DNA of 64,000 bases from Labia minor. Its lineage: Eukaryota; Arthropoda; Insecta; Dermaptera; Spongiphoridae. This document shows, one piece after another, positions 22,480-34,651 of the stretch (within the stretch, counting starts at the first letter, position 1; each line of letters begins with the position of its first letter). The stretch is from the NCBI GenBank assembly GCA_963082975.1, contig OY720345.1:19060491-19124490 (forward strand), written 5' to 3'. The position numbers and the translations under genes are program-made. Under the pieces are notes generated by a model. It was not told the origin of the DNA. It made no database searches and saw only the letters and a list, made by a program, of their open reading frames with translations.

Positions 22480-23050
22480 TGTTTTTCCCACAGCCAATTA
22501 TATGTTGCATGTTGTGAGTATGTGATTACACAAATTGGGAAAAAATCACTCGAAATGCAATTAAACAAAAAAATTGAAAAGTTAGGCTAAGCAGACGTCT
22601 TAAATATTATAAGAGATTCGGCAATTGCAATTACAGATAGCGAGGAAAAATTAATGGAGGTTCTAAGGAAACAAACATACTATCAACAAAGCTCAGGGCC
22701 AGACACTCAAGAAATTAATAGTGATAAGAAAAAATATTTAGTGACAAAGAGGAACAGTATTAACATACAAAATCTTAATATACAAAATGTAAAATTTGAA
22801 TATGTAGAAAAATTGAATGTAATCACGAAGAATAATAATATTTGAGAAGAATTTAAATCGAGGTATCAATCGGGAAACGCCTGTTATCATGCAGTAAAAG
22901 GCTTATCTCATCAAAATTATTATCAAAGGGAATCAAGACGCATAGGAAGGGACGTAAGAGAGATGGGACAAGGGCTCAGAATAGGGACATTTGGAGAAAT
23001 GTGGCCAAGAACTTTCGAGTATCTTTGAGTTATATAAATAGATAGATATA
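22480..23050 (+). mobile_element. LINE ORF2 fragment inside the Helitron
   Basis: The frame reads AITDSEEKLMEVLRKQ, then EINSDKKKYLVTKRN and NLNIQNVKFEYVEKLN, which matches the palm and after-palm region of RTE-like LINE reverse transcriptases. It then jumps to the C-terminal end (EMGQG, then a frame reading RAQNRDIWRNVAK). About 600 bp of the normal protein are missing. A 51-bp piece (22401-22452) repeats part of 22660-22711. Two other Helitron copies carry the same fragment with the same internal jump. Confidence 0.65.
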
Positions 23051-23274
23051 ACATTTACAATAATAATATATATAATTAATTTACTGATTAAATTAAAATA
23101 TATTTTAAATAAGAACACAAAAAGAAATGAATGTTTTATGTAATATAATGATTGAAACAAAATGGATGAAAACCTTTTACTACTTTTAACCAAATACGAT
23201 GTACCACTCGGGGGTACAGGGGGCGGAGCCCCCGTCCAGCTGTGAAGAGCGCCGAAGGCGCTCTGACCAGCTGG

Positions 23275-23911
23275 TAATTATTAGATGGCGCTGCTGTCGA
23301 CAAATAACATTTTTGCCATGGAGATCTGGAGGATCCATTCCGTTTGTTTTTTGTGGTGGTGGTGGTGACATAGTTGTCATTTCCTTTAAAAAAGAAACTT
23401 ATAGATGGATAGCACCTCTAATAGGTCTATAAAAATTGAATACATGTCGTTAGCAACCATGTTTCTCTAATCCTCCCTTTCTAGAGCTTACCCCTTTAAC
23501 TACAAATCCGAAAGATAGGAATGATATGATATATATTCTATTTCATCTTTAAATAATTGTTTTTAGTTTATAAAATAAAAAGTTGAAATAATAGTTTGAA
23601 TTATATTTCTTAGTTTAATTATTTCAATCCATTTCTATAATACAATATAATATTTATAATAATTTTCTGATTTTGAATTGTGTGTTTGTGTATATTTAAA
23701 ATAAATTAATTAAAAAAATGAATTATAAGAAATATTATATCTTGAATATATATCTATTATTTAATTCGCAGGCATATAAAATTAAAAATAAATCTTTTCA
23801 AATACATACTAATAATAATAATATATATTAAGTTTTATTTATTATTTTTTAATATTCCTATAAATTACAAAGCTTACACAATCTTTTTAATAATACATAT
23901 TTACTATCATT
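23275..23911. other. Left flank of cassette unit 3
   Basis: Matches 8267-8870 of unit 2 (same ATTAGATGGCGCTGCTGTCG stretch and following AT-rich part). No gene is seen. It ends at the target site of the hAT element. Confidence 0.6.
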
Positions 23912-24603
23912 CAGTGGCGTACCTAGAACTTTTGCCGCCCGGAGCGATCTCCAGAATGCCGCCCTTTCTATTATAAGTCAATCAAATAGTGGTTTTTATA
24001 AATTAATACACATAAATAAATTATTAAGTTATTTAATCAATATTAATTAATACACAGAGTAAATTTTTTTACACATATTTGTATGCACTCGTAAACATAT
24101 TTATATAATATTTACTCTTCTTGCTTTCATACTAGAAAAATCGTGTATAATCCTCTCAAAATTTATATTATTTGTAATTTCTTGTTCTATTGACAATATT
24201 ACAAGATTTTGTAGTCTTAATTGACTCATTGTAGAACGAAGATAATTTTGCCGAACAAAATCGTAAAGATGCGTTTACGAATTCAACGAATTTTAATGAA
24301 TACAATAAAATAAAATTATTATCCTGTTCTTGGAATTAGAATTCAAAATTTACACTAAAATGCATTTATATACACCGAGGAATAATATTCAAAATCATAT
24401 AGTTGATCATAATTTATATAAATCAAATAGTAAACTTATAATAATCATAATAATCATTTATTATTCAAGAAAGAAAAAAAATAAATATGAAATGAATAAG
24501 TTGCTTTTTACAACTATAACTAAATATAAAAAATGGCGCCCCAAGATAAATGCCGCCCGGTGCGGACCGCACCCACCGCCCCCCCCCCTTTGGTACGCCA
24601 CTG
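23912..24603. mobile_element. hAT-type element, 692 bp, non-autonomous
   Basis: Ends CAGTGGCGTACC and GGTACGCCACTG are perfect inverted repeats, flanked by the 8-bp duplication CTATCATT (23904-23911, 24604-24611). Units 1 and 2 have the uninterrupted site (about 352 and 8872). GC-rich ends (GCCGCCC blocks) frame an AT-rich interior without a transposase frame. Confidence 0.88.
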
Positions 24604-24713
24604 CTATCATTAAATTAATTACTATTACAAATATATAATTAAGCATTGGTTAAAACTATTTAAATTCTAAGCTATAAAATATTTATATTCTTCTTAAAAT
24701 AATTATTTTTGTT

Positions 24714-27700
24714 TTAGTTATTTAAGTTCATCATTAATGCAAATATCTGATAAGAGCCTTTGATGATCTGCAAAACAATATATAAAAGTAGGTATTTTAA
24801 AATTTAAATGGGGTAGGGATATTATTAATTAGTTAATTAATTATATTAATTTATTTTTTGTAATAATATTAATTTATATATGTTAATTAACTATTAATTA
24901 TAAATTAATGTTTATGATTATTAAAGAATATATTTTATTATTATGAAATTGTTATAAAATCAAAAACTATATTAATGATCATAACATACAATACTATAAT
25001 TCCATAAGCGGAGTTTATTAATAAAAATGAATTTAAAAGATTGATTACTAACCACTGTAAAGGTATCCAAATGAAGTATAAACATTTCGCCAACTTTTAT
25101 TTTTAAAGCACGTTTCAATTGATTTTGTATTATAAGAATATATAAACGAAAATATTTTGGTGATAACTCCCAACCACAATAGAAGATGGAAGTTTCCATT
25201 TTATTTGACTTTATTATGCATGAATGAAAAAAATAGGTAAATTTTAGGTAGGTGCAACCTGGGAGACTCTGGACACTTTTTGTTTCTCAATTTTTTTCTA
25301 AGTCGTTTCAAAGATTAGAACATTTCTCAAGATGTCTTTAGGTAGCCTGAAGATTAACGTTCTACCGAGATTTTTTAAAAGCCTCTAGAACATAGGTTCC
25401 CAAACTTTTTTTGTGTCGAAGACCCCTTGCCATGTTTTTAGGTTTTGGGGAGACCCCCTAAATTGATTTATTATAAACAATATAAATGTGTCAAAAGCCA
25501 TGTCGGAAAAACGATTTACCTTTTTTTTAGAGACATATTCAAAAAAATCCATGTCGGAAAATAATTTAGCTTTTTTAGATCCAGGAAAACACACACGTGG
25601 ACCCCGCAGACCCCCATTTTCATTTAATGGACCCCTAAATTTGTCATTCGCTGCCGGAGGTTAAAATAAACGCACTTTGGGAAACTATGCTCTAGAAAAT
25701 CTCTTTTGTCTCTGATGTTCGTCTTTATTCCGAGCTGGAATTCTGTAAAACCAAGTTGTTGTAATTTTGTTTAAAACTATTTTAAAGAAAATTTAGGCTT
25801 TGAGACCTCATAAATAATACAAGTTTGAACTTCTGATTGCCAGTGTTTGTTCGGGTGCAAGTGTAGCAAATACTGCAGTCTTTCAGTCTGCAGACAACCA
25901 GTTCTCTTCGAACTCTATGTGGAGGAGTTCCTTGTACAACTGCCGACCTAATCCGGAGTAAAAATTTTTATTTCTCCAGCTTTCGCCTATGGTACTCCTC
26001 TGAAGAACATTTCATTCGCTCGTGACTAAGTCCGCTTCTTATTTCTAAGAGAAGGGTTGTGTCTTTTTGCCTCAAAGGGTTGTGTTTCTAAGGCCAATTT
26101 TTTGAATATTTATCGCAAGTATTTAAGAAAAAGTCGGCTATTTCCTCTCCAAATGCAAAAAGAGTTCGAGAAAATCGAACTGTAAATTCATTGCCTCCCT
26201 TTGACCAGAATCTCCCCGTTCTCCCCCATATATATAAGAATAATATGAAATATTTTATCTCACAATATACTTACTTTCTCTTGTAAAACTTGACCAAATG
26301 CACAAAGACAGTACAATTGCATTAATAGCCATGTAACATAGAGCATCGCATGCATTGCACTAAAGCCCATCTATTAAAAATAAACAAATAAATAAAGAAT
26401 AATAAATTAATTAATTTTATTTTATTACATTCAAGATATATATAATTACAGAGACTTAAACTTTAAAGATGCAAAGACTAAAGATGATTATATTTCGCTA
26501 ATAAATAAAATTTTATAACAAGAAAAACACATAAAATTCTTCTAATCCGCTTTCAAAACCTCCTAGATATTTTGTTGAAAGTCCCTCTCTATTAGTTTTA
26601 CATTTATTTCGTTTCCTTCAGTACTTGTCACAGGTTCTGACAACATCTCCAAGAAAAAAAAATATTTTGAGTTATTTCTCTTATGATACCGTTTAAATCT
26701 ATTTTTATAAGAAAATACTTTAAAATGTGTATATAAAATTATAATATTAAAATAGGCATATGTAAATTTTGATAAATTTATAAAAAAAATATTTGGTTAT
26801 TTTTTAATAATTTTCGAATATAATTAGAACTTCTCTCTATTTTAAATTCTAAAAAACTGAAAGCGTTCTAGACAAGTTAAGAAATTTGGATGCCTCATGC
26901 AACATAAATGGGTAAAAGAATTGGCCTGGAAGAAGAGACAATTTATAAGTTTGTTCTAAATCTTAGGAGAATATCAATGCGGATTCAGGCCAAATCGGTC
27001 AACATTCGATCAAATTTAATCTGGCTAAGAACATTTAATATTTCGTTCACAAATTATTCAGTGTTTTGGCAAAGCGTATGACTCAGTTGAATTAAAAACG
27101 TATAAAAATTAACAAAATGATAATTTGTATTTGAATATAATGAATCAAACAAATGTAAACGAAATATACAGATCACGTGACAAGAAGAGTGCGAAAGACA
27201 AGCAAGGAACTTGATTAAGGCGCAGACGAATTGAAAAACAATTGAAACCAAAGATATTGAAGAAGTTTGGAGAGAATAGGTATTGGATGGTGGTCGGTCA
27301 GGTCAGAAAGTGTTCTAAAACTACTTGCTGCGACTCATAATTTTCAAATCCTCTAGCGCCACAGATTTAGATAAAATTCTTCTAATGGAGGAGAATAATT
27401 ATGGTCTAGAAAAATTAATACAAAAAAAAAAAAATATTTTAATTTAAATTAATACTGTTAATGAATATTTTAGTTAATCTATAGATAGAACACGTTAAAA
27501 ATATTAATTTTTCTTTTATAAAATGTCTCAAGTCATTAACTTTGTTCTTGAATTTCATTATAAGATTAAAAAAAAAATTTAAAAATATCAAGCAATAAAA
27601 TTAAAAAATCAAAATGATTAAAAAAAACTATACTCTATTATAACATATTCAACTAAATATATAATTGATTGACTGATTAAATTAAAATATATTTTAATTA

Positions 27701-29210
27701 ATATAAGAACACAAAAAGAAATGAATGTTTAATGATAAATAGATTAATTATTAATTTTACATAGATGCAATTTTTCAGAACATGAAATTTAATGATACAT
27801 TTTATATTCAATTCAATTATTATTATTTAAAACTAAAAAAAATAAGTTGACCTGTGGCCAGGTCCGAACCGACCGACGGTTTGAAGTAAATTAATTTCCA
27901 GCTACAGAAACAATTTCAAATAATTTTAATATATCTATTAATGTAATAAAAAACAGATATGGATACATAAATAATAAATATAAACATTTTTAATTTTATT
28001 TTATTTATAATATATATGCAAGACCAGGCTGAGACGTCATGAATGGCTGGATGACGTCATATAATTTTAAATCAAGAAAAAACTAATAAATATGATTTTC
28101 CCGAGGATAAAACCAATACAAAGTGTATGATTCGTGGTGATATACAAAAAAATCTCCTCATGTGAAATTTGGTGTGAAAACAATACCTCCCTTACTATCG
28201 TCGGTCGGTAAATATATTTATATTATACTTACCAATGTAATTTTAAATAAAGTGAAACATAAACAAAAAAATGTTGTGCCAAACTGCATGATTGCTTTAA
28301 TTGTATATAATTCTTCATATTTGGGAATATATCTAAAAGTAATAATAATTAATAATATATTATAAAAACAAAATATATATTGAAATTTTATTATATTTTA
28401 TTAAATGATTATACTTAATATTCACTTTATAACTCTTTGATGTAATATAATATATTTTATTAATTTCTTTTTCATCATTTTTCTAATTAATTTTTCATCT
28501 TTTTCTTCATCAATATTAGGATAATTTTTTTTTAATATTTCAATTGAATCCTCTTTCAAATGCAGAATACCATCCGATAAAAATTCTAATTGACTTATTG
28601 GATGTAATAGAAATGAATAATTGAGCATATCTGTTAATGGATATGCAATTACACCAACAAATGATATTTGTAAATTTAAATAAAACATGAATTTATAACT
28701 GAATGATGATGGATCTTCCATAAAATCACCATAATAGACATCAATAAGAAAATTCAATTTTCCTGTAATTGCATAATGTATCATTTGGGACGAAAAATAA
28801 ACAAATGTTGTAATAACTGTATAAGATTCATAAAATTTTGAAAATTTTATAAAAGTTCTTTGATATTGATTGGTAATTTGATGAATACGTGGATTGGTGC
28901 CACCAATTTCTGTTTGATATTGAAGATCGTCACGTATTTCAGCAATTATTCGACGATATTTATAACGAAAATGGTAAATAGTTTGAATATTCGTTTGGAG
29001 GAGTATTGTTGCAATTAGATAAGATAGGTAATCGACATTTTCGAGGGTAATTTTCATCAGAAGAGAAAAGACCCATCCAAAAGCGATAATATTATGTATC
29101 ATGCAAATACTTAGAAGATAAAAGCCAAATAAACGAGATAATAATGATGGCTTTTTTTCAGACTCCAAATTCAATCCCAAACGAAAATATTTTTTCAATA
29201 AACGATCCAT
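24714..29210 (-). CDS. Odorant receptor OR-D, five exons, complete
   Basis: Insect 7tm_6 odorant receptor. Exons on the minus strand: 29210-28426, 28332-28233, 26370-26275, 25208-25053 and 24767-24714; total 1191 bp, 396 aa. Splice sites and phases are those of OR-A. Exon 1 is identical in protein to exon 1 of the unit 2 receptor; exons 3-5 differ from that receptor by only a few residues. The last exon codes for IIKGSYQIFALMMNLNN. Intron 2 holds an H1 element next to exon 2, and intron 3 holds a hAT MITE (25391-25689). This is the most regular of the three receptors: no broken exon, and splice signals in full. No zinc-finger gene follows it on the right, unlike units 1 and 2. Ligand unknown. 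Confidence 0.88.
25391..25689. mobile_element. hAT-type MITE, 299 bp
   Basis: Ends CATAGGTTCCCAAAC and TTTGGGAAACTATG are inverted, with the 8-bp duplication CTCTAGAA (25383-25390, 25690-25697). Unit 1 has no insertion at the matching site; unit 2 has the same insertion with its right end deleted. Confidence 0.85.
27843..28211 (-). mobile_element. H1 element in OR-D intron 2
   Basis: Same short H1 copy as at 15326-15694, at the same distance from exon 2 and without a visible difference. Confidence 0.65.
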
Positions 29211-30760
29211 TTTAATTGTCTATGATTACATTCAACAAACAAACTATCTATTTTACTTTAAATTTAACCTTCAAAAAATAAAAAAAAATATATAAATAAA
29301 TAATTAAAACCCATTTTCATTTATAATTTATTTATTCTACTTTTCCTTTTTTTTTTTGTTTCAAATTATATTTTCTTATTCTTTTGATAATAGAATTAAT
29401 AAAATTTTAACAAAACAAACAAACAAATTGCAGGAGATGATTTAAAAATACTTTATAATAATACACTTTTTTTTTAACAAAATTCAACTATTTGATTTTT
29501 AAATATTTATTTATTCTTTTTGATATATGACACTTGAGATGATCACACTTGTTTTGTTAAATAATATAAATATTTAATTCTATTTGATTTACGTGCAATA
29601 CCATGAATATTGTAATAGATAATGATAAAGTACATTTATTTAAATTATATTTCGTTCTCTTTTTTGAATAAAATATTATTATGTTTATTTGGTTTAGTTA
29701 TTATTTGTCTCAGAGATTAAAATATAAAACAAAAAGAGATTTGTTAATTCATTTGAATATTTATTTATTTTGTATCTTTTAAATAATTATTTTATAACTC
29801 ACTCGTAATTTTATTCTTTTCTATAAAAATGAATGCATACAGCACCGGATAATGGTCGCCAAATTTTGAGGGGCGCCTATATAAAAAAAAAAAATATTTT
29901 TTTCCATTCATTATTTAAAAGAAAATTTGTATGAAAGGGTGCCAAATTTTATTTTGCTCGAGGCGCTCAAAACCCTAGAACTGACCCTGCATGTATGTAT
30001 ATTTGATATAAAAATTATCTAAAGTAATAAATTTAATTAAAGGGTGTTTTAATAAAAATCCCTTTAATAATTATAAAAACCACAAAAGTGGATTTTGTTT
30101 TAAACATTTTGTTAATTTAAATTTATTTAGTACAATCCATATCGAACCTGAGATTTTATAAGGGTTTACTATGATGTCTCTGCTCAATCCAGAATTTTTT
30201 CATTTATAAAATAATTTCATTTCTCATTGTTGATATAATTTAATTCTAAGTGAACCTCGCTGTTAAAACTATTTCTAAAAGTTTTTTTTTAAATACTATA
30301 CTTATGATTGATCTTAACTGACTCCGATGTACTTATCATTTATATAATTTTCTTCTGCCTCCATAAAATTTGTTAGTTTAATTCTTTTGGTGTTTTCAAC
30401 GCAATCGAGAGACGACCTGTTATGAAAAAGATTCGCATGTGTAAATATCTCAATTAGTTGAGTTCCCCCAGTCGAGCGTTAAAATCTCCTACAAGAAATA
30501 TTTTTCTGAAAATTTATTAATATTGATAAATTCCATCATATCAAGTAAAGATTCTAAACAAAAATGTATTTGTGATAGATATATAACACCCAAAATAAAA
30601 TGAAAACCATTATTTTATTTATTTATTTATTGCCTTATTTAATGGTTCAGAACTAACACATTATTTATATATACATTTACATATAAATTTATTTACAATC
30701 ATTCCTTAATTCCTATAATAACCAATTACAAACTAAAATAAATATATATACATTTTTTTA
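29211..30760. other. Right flank of the receptor array
   Basis: To about 29830 this aligns with the 5' flanks of the other receptors, but beyond 29642 it is clearly diverged from unit 2. A GC-richer patch at 29835-29985 (CAGCACCGG at the left, GACCCTG at the right) looks like a decayed hAT-type MITE, but I find no target duplication. From 30000 to 30760 I see only AT-rich DNA and no gene. Confidence 0.5.
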
Positions 30761-30764
30761 TTAT

Positions 30765-32215
30765 TAAAGTGGAACCAGGCCCTTGCAGGCATAGGCCTCT
30801 CCCATTCCTCTCTGTTTGTCAATTCTTTGTCATTCAACTTCTGTAATCCTTGTAATGTCGTCGGTCCACATCGTCCGTTGTCTTCCTACTCTTTCCTCTT
30901 TTTATCTAGTGAGTACCATTCTTTAATTAACTTGGTCCATCTTTGGTTCCTGCTAGGTGTTCCGCCTATCTCCATTTCATACTTTTAACAAATTTTTTGT
31001 AAATTAATTCATTTCTAACTTGGTCTTTTCTCTTTACTCCTAAGATGCTTAAAGTCTCTATAATGGATACCAAGGTTAGTATGTTTTATGAAATCAACAT
31101 AAATAACTTTTTCAAAAATATCACTAGTGCACCACTTCCTCTTACCACTCTTTTCTCTCATAGCCAGATTTAAGAATATATTATATTCTTTCATTAGGTA
31201 TAATTGCAATTTAGGGTATGGAATCCAGGTTTCACTCAATGCAATTATGTCAAAGTTAAGCCAGAAATCGAAATCATCGATAGATATGGAATGGTTTAAG
31301 TTCTGAAAATCTCGACAGTTTCTAAACACCACCTTCAATTTATTTCCACATCCCTCTTCTTGCTAAGAGCTTGGGTTATCAATGAGTTTTTTAATACTGC
31401 CTACGTCGAAATGGTCATGAAAGAGCTTGATTATAATTCCCGAAGGGCTTTCATTAGGAGATTTTCATAATTAAGTTTTTCGAGCTTTCGGCTTTAATTG
31501 CCACATGTATATATACTCAAATTTATGCCTTTTTCCTGATTAAGAAAATTTGCTAAGACTTTCTTGGTAGTTTCAGGCGCCAAATTTGAAACAAAAAACA
31601 TTTCATTGATTTCCAAGTGGATGCTTTGAGAGATAAATTTTTCAAACCTTCCATGGCCAGAGATTTTTTCAGGGTGAAATTCTGAACTCCGGATGTCTTT
31701 CTTTTGGCAGTCGGAGTAAAATCATCCTCCTCATCTTCCTTTGATTCACCTCACGTTTTTTCCGATCGAGGCGGGATAGTGTTGGCGCCTAGAAGATAGG
31801 CAACACTTGTCACAACTGGCGACGAAAGCTTAGCCCGCTGCGTCCTGGTCTCACCAGTTGATTTAGCAATTAGCCCCACGATTATTCATTCATATGGGTG
31901 TAGAGCTTAACATGTGAATTCTTTTACGTCTGAGATCGTTGGTGGTAACAATTTCTGTTTTTAAATTGTTTACTTCTTTCTTTAGCTCTTCGTTGTCTTT
32001 TCTAAGATTATTCATTTAAATAGACATTTTCTTTCAAATGTCTAACACTTGAAACATATTTTCCTCTAAATATTGCAAATATTTATCTGTGTAGCATGTC
32101 TTTTCTGGCGTTCCACTTATATTATTTGTTTCTTGGTCGTTAAATTGAAAGCACATATTACAAGTTAATAATTTGCTATCAACGTTGTTAATAGTAGTTA
32201 TTCAAATTTATTTTT
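30765..32215 (-). mobile_element. Decayed LINE (ORF1 coiled coil, endonuclease start, 3' end)
   Basis: Reading leftwards, about 32100-31930 codes for a coiled coil (NNLRKDNEELKKEVNNLKTE) typical of LINE ORF1. At 31338-31015 there is an open piece reading FRNCRDFQNLNHS and DIIALSETWIP, the N-terminal core of an AP-type LINE endonuclease. At 31000-30780 the pieces MWTDDITRITEVE and MPARAWFH recall the C-terminal end of ORF2. The reverse transcriptase between them is missing, and several frames are needed. A Jockey/I-like origin is inferred. Confidence 0.55.
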
Positions 32216-32858
32216 CATTTTTTATACATTTAAGATGGAATTTTCTTTTTCATTTTTCCAAGCAAACAATGATATGGTTATAATTATAGATTTGGTTGTC
32301 ATAAAGAGGGATTTAGCCATTTCTTCAAAAGAAAGGAGAAATCAAAAAAAGATCAAAGAAAAAATAAGATAAGCAATAGGACTAAGAAGGGAGTTGAGAG
32401 TTAAGATGTTAAATAATAAAATTATAAAGAAATTTGTTAAGGAATCAAATGAAAAATTAATAATTAGTGACTTTATGGAAATAATATACAAATAATTGAG
32501 TACTTTTAATTATGAAGAGAAATTAGATTAAAAATAACTTACAAGGCTTATTAATTAAAATCCGAGATGAATTATTATATTAAAAAATACTTATTTTTAA
32601 AAAATCAACTAAGGCTGTGTTTCTATTCTATAACACAATATGTTCAAATTTAATAATAATGCCTGCTTATTAATTTTCTGTTAATAATTAACTTTAACAA
32701 ATTTGATTTTAATATGGCAATTTAATTATATTGAAATAAGGAAACAAAAACTAAGCACACACACACTCACACATATCAAAATAAAATTACCGAAAAGAAA
32801 TCAAATTTATAAATTTTAAGATATGTAACGGACAAAGTATTTATATTCTTATTTAATT
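32216..32858. other. AT-rich spacer left of the LINE
   Basis: A short lysine-rich plus-strand frame (about 32270-32500, e.g. RRNQKKIKEKIR) is interrupted and not recognisable; it may be LINE debris. No gene is seen. Confidence 0.35.
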
Positions 32859-34493
32859 TTGTTCTTATTTAACAATGCTGGAATTAGTTTAATAACAATG
32901 AAAGGGTGGAAGGAACACTATCAGGCACTACTTACAGAAGACCGGACGCAATTTCTGCAGCAGGATTATCCCGAAAGTGATAAAGAAGATAGTAGCATAC
33001 CACCTATATCCAGCGATGAAGTCCATCAGGCGGTAAAGAAAATGAAGAACGGCAAAGCTCCAGGACTAGGGAACATATCTGTTGAACTTATAAAGGCAGC
33101 TCCATCAATATTATTTCAAGCCATAGGGAAAATCTGTGATAAATGTGTTAGGGGAGATATGGTGCCAAATGAATGGAAAAAAGCAATAATTACGCCCATA
33201 TTTAAGAAGGGGGATAGGCGTAGTTGCGACAATTATCGAGGAATAAGTGTATTACCTACATTGGCCAGAATCTATGGGCGGATCTTGAAGGAAAGAATTG
33301 AAAAACAAATTTCTTTGTCAGAAGAACAAAATGGATTTAGGATGGGTCGGTCGTGTACCGACGGGATATTTACCCTTCGCAACCTTATGGAGAAACGCGT
33401 CGCCAGAGGACTAGGAACTCACCTGGTATTTGTAGATTTGCAAAAGGCATACGACACAGTTTCACAAAACAAGTTGTGGACCAGCATGATGAATAGCAAT
33501 GTGTCGGAGGTATACATCAAAGCAGTTAAAGAATATTATACTGGTTGCACAAGTGTGGTAAAGCTGGGAAATAGGGTCTCTCATGAATTTTCGGTCACAA
33601 AAGGATTTCGGCAAGGGTGCGCAATGGCTCCAACCCTCTTTAAAATCTATATAGAAAGAGCGCTCATATCATGGAGATCCAAATGTGTGGGTCTGGGTGT
33701 CCCAATCGATAACGAAATTCTTTATACATTGCTGTTTGCCGACGACCAAGTAATTATTACTGGAGAAAAAGATAGTGCAGTCTACATGCTAAAAAAACTA
33801 AAAGAGGAATATGATAAATGGGGCTTAACAATAAATTTTGATAAAACGGAATACCTGAAGGTGGCTAATGAAGAGAAAGAGAATCTGAATATCGATGGGA
33901 GGGTAGTCAAGGGATGTAATTCCTTCAAATACCTGGGAGTGATCCTGGCATCCAATGCAAAGAGCTTAGAGGATATCAATAATAAAATAGGACAGGGGAA
34001 AAGAGCAATAAAGCAACTTAATTCAGTTCTCTGGAATGATGAGTTAACTAGGAACACTAAAAAAACGATATACCACACAATCGTGGAGAGTATAACGACC
34101 TATGGTGCCGAGACGTGGGAAATTAATAAGAGGGAATCTCAAAGACTACTTGCGGTAGAGATGGACTTCTGGCGACGGAGCTGTTTAATATCGAGGCTCG
34201 ACCACGTAAGGAACGATAGAATAAGAGAAATGATGGGTATAGAGGAAGACATCATTAGCAAAATTGAAACCAAGCGATTGCGGTGGTATGGCCATCTGAT
34301 GAGGATGGATGACAGTCGATGGCCAAAACGAGTGTGGCAATGGGTTCCTGTTGAGAAAAGAAAGCGCGGACGGCCTCCGAGAACCTGGCTTCAGGACGTG
34401 CTCAGTGCGATGAATGCCCGGGGACTTCAGGAGGGGGATTGGAATGATAGGACGAGGTGGAGTGCGGGATGCGATAGGCGGAGTCATCCGTAG
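32859..34493 (+). mobile_element. 5'-truncated LINE with open reverse-transcriptase frame
   Basis: 544 codons without a stop. Homology begins near GWKEHYQALL (about 32910), i.e. between endonuclease and reverse transcriptase, so the endonuclease and ORF1 are lost by 5' truncation. Landmarks in order: KNGKAPG, WKKAIITPIFKKGD, NYRGISVLPT, QNGFRMGRSCTD, VFVDLQKAYDTV (catalytic Asp), KGFRQGCAMAPTLF, LLFADDQVII (catalytic Asp pair), FKYLGVIL, the thumb TTYGAETWEINK and the tail RWYGHLMRMDD and KRKRGRPPRTWLQD. The protein ends normally, followed by a TA-rich tail. The F-ADD box and tail suggest an RTE/CR1-like clade; the exact clade is uncertain. An open frame in a truncated copy means a recent insertion. 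Confidence 0.88.
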
Positions 34494-34651
34494 AAGAAGT
34501 CGCATATATATATATATTTAATTTTTATTATACATTTTATTTTGTTTATCTATTTTTTTAGTTTATTTTGTTTTCTATTCTCTTTTATTAACAAAGTTAT
34601 TTGGTCGCATTATTCTTAAAATGTAATATATATATAGAGATATATTTCGAC

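Larger units (their letters stand above)
20411..23274 (+). mobile_element. Helitron, 2.86 kb, non-autonomous, carrying LINE sequence
   Basis: Starts TCTTATCTTCTTATACGAG right after A and ends in a set of GC-rich hairpins (GGGGGCGGAGCCCCC, AGAGCGCCGAAGGCGCTCT) and CTGG right before T. This is the canonical Helitron layout (5' TC, 3' hairpin, CTRR, A/T target, no duplication). The empty site is seen at the unit 1/unit 2 junction (8261-8280). Inside are a TGACGTCA block, an H1 insertion (21650-22317) and a reverse-transcriptase fragment of a LINE (about 22480-23050). No Rep/helicase frame is present, so it needs a helper element. Confidence 0.82.

Noticed and set aside
29835-29985. Possible hAT MITE (CAGCACCGG ... 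GACCCTG)
   Set aside because: Ends are not clear inverted repeats and I could not find an 8-bp duplication; kept only as a remark.
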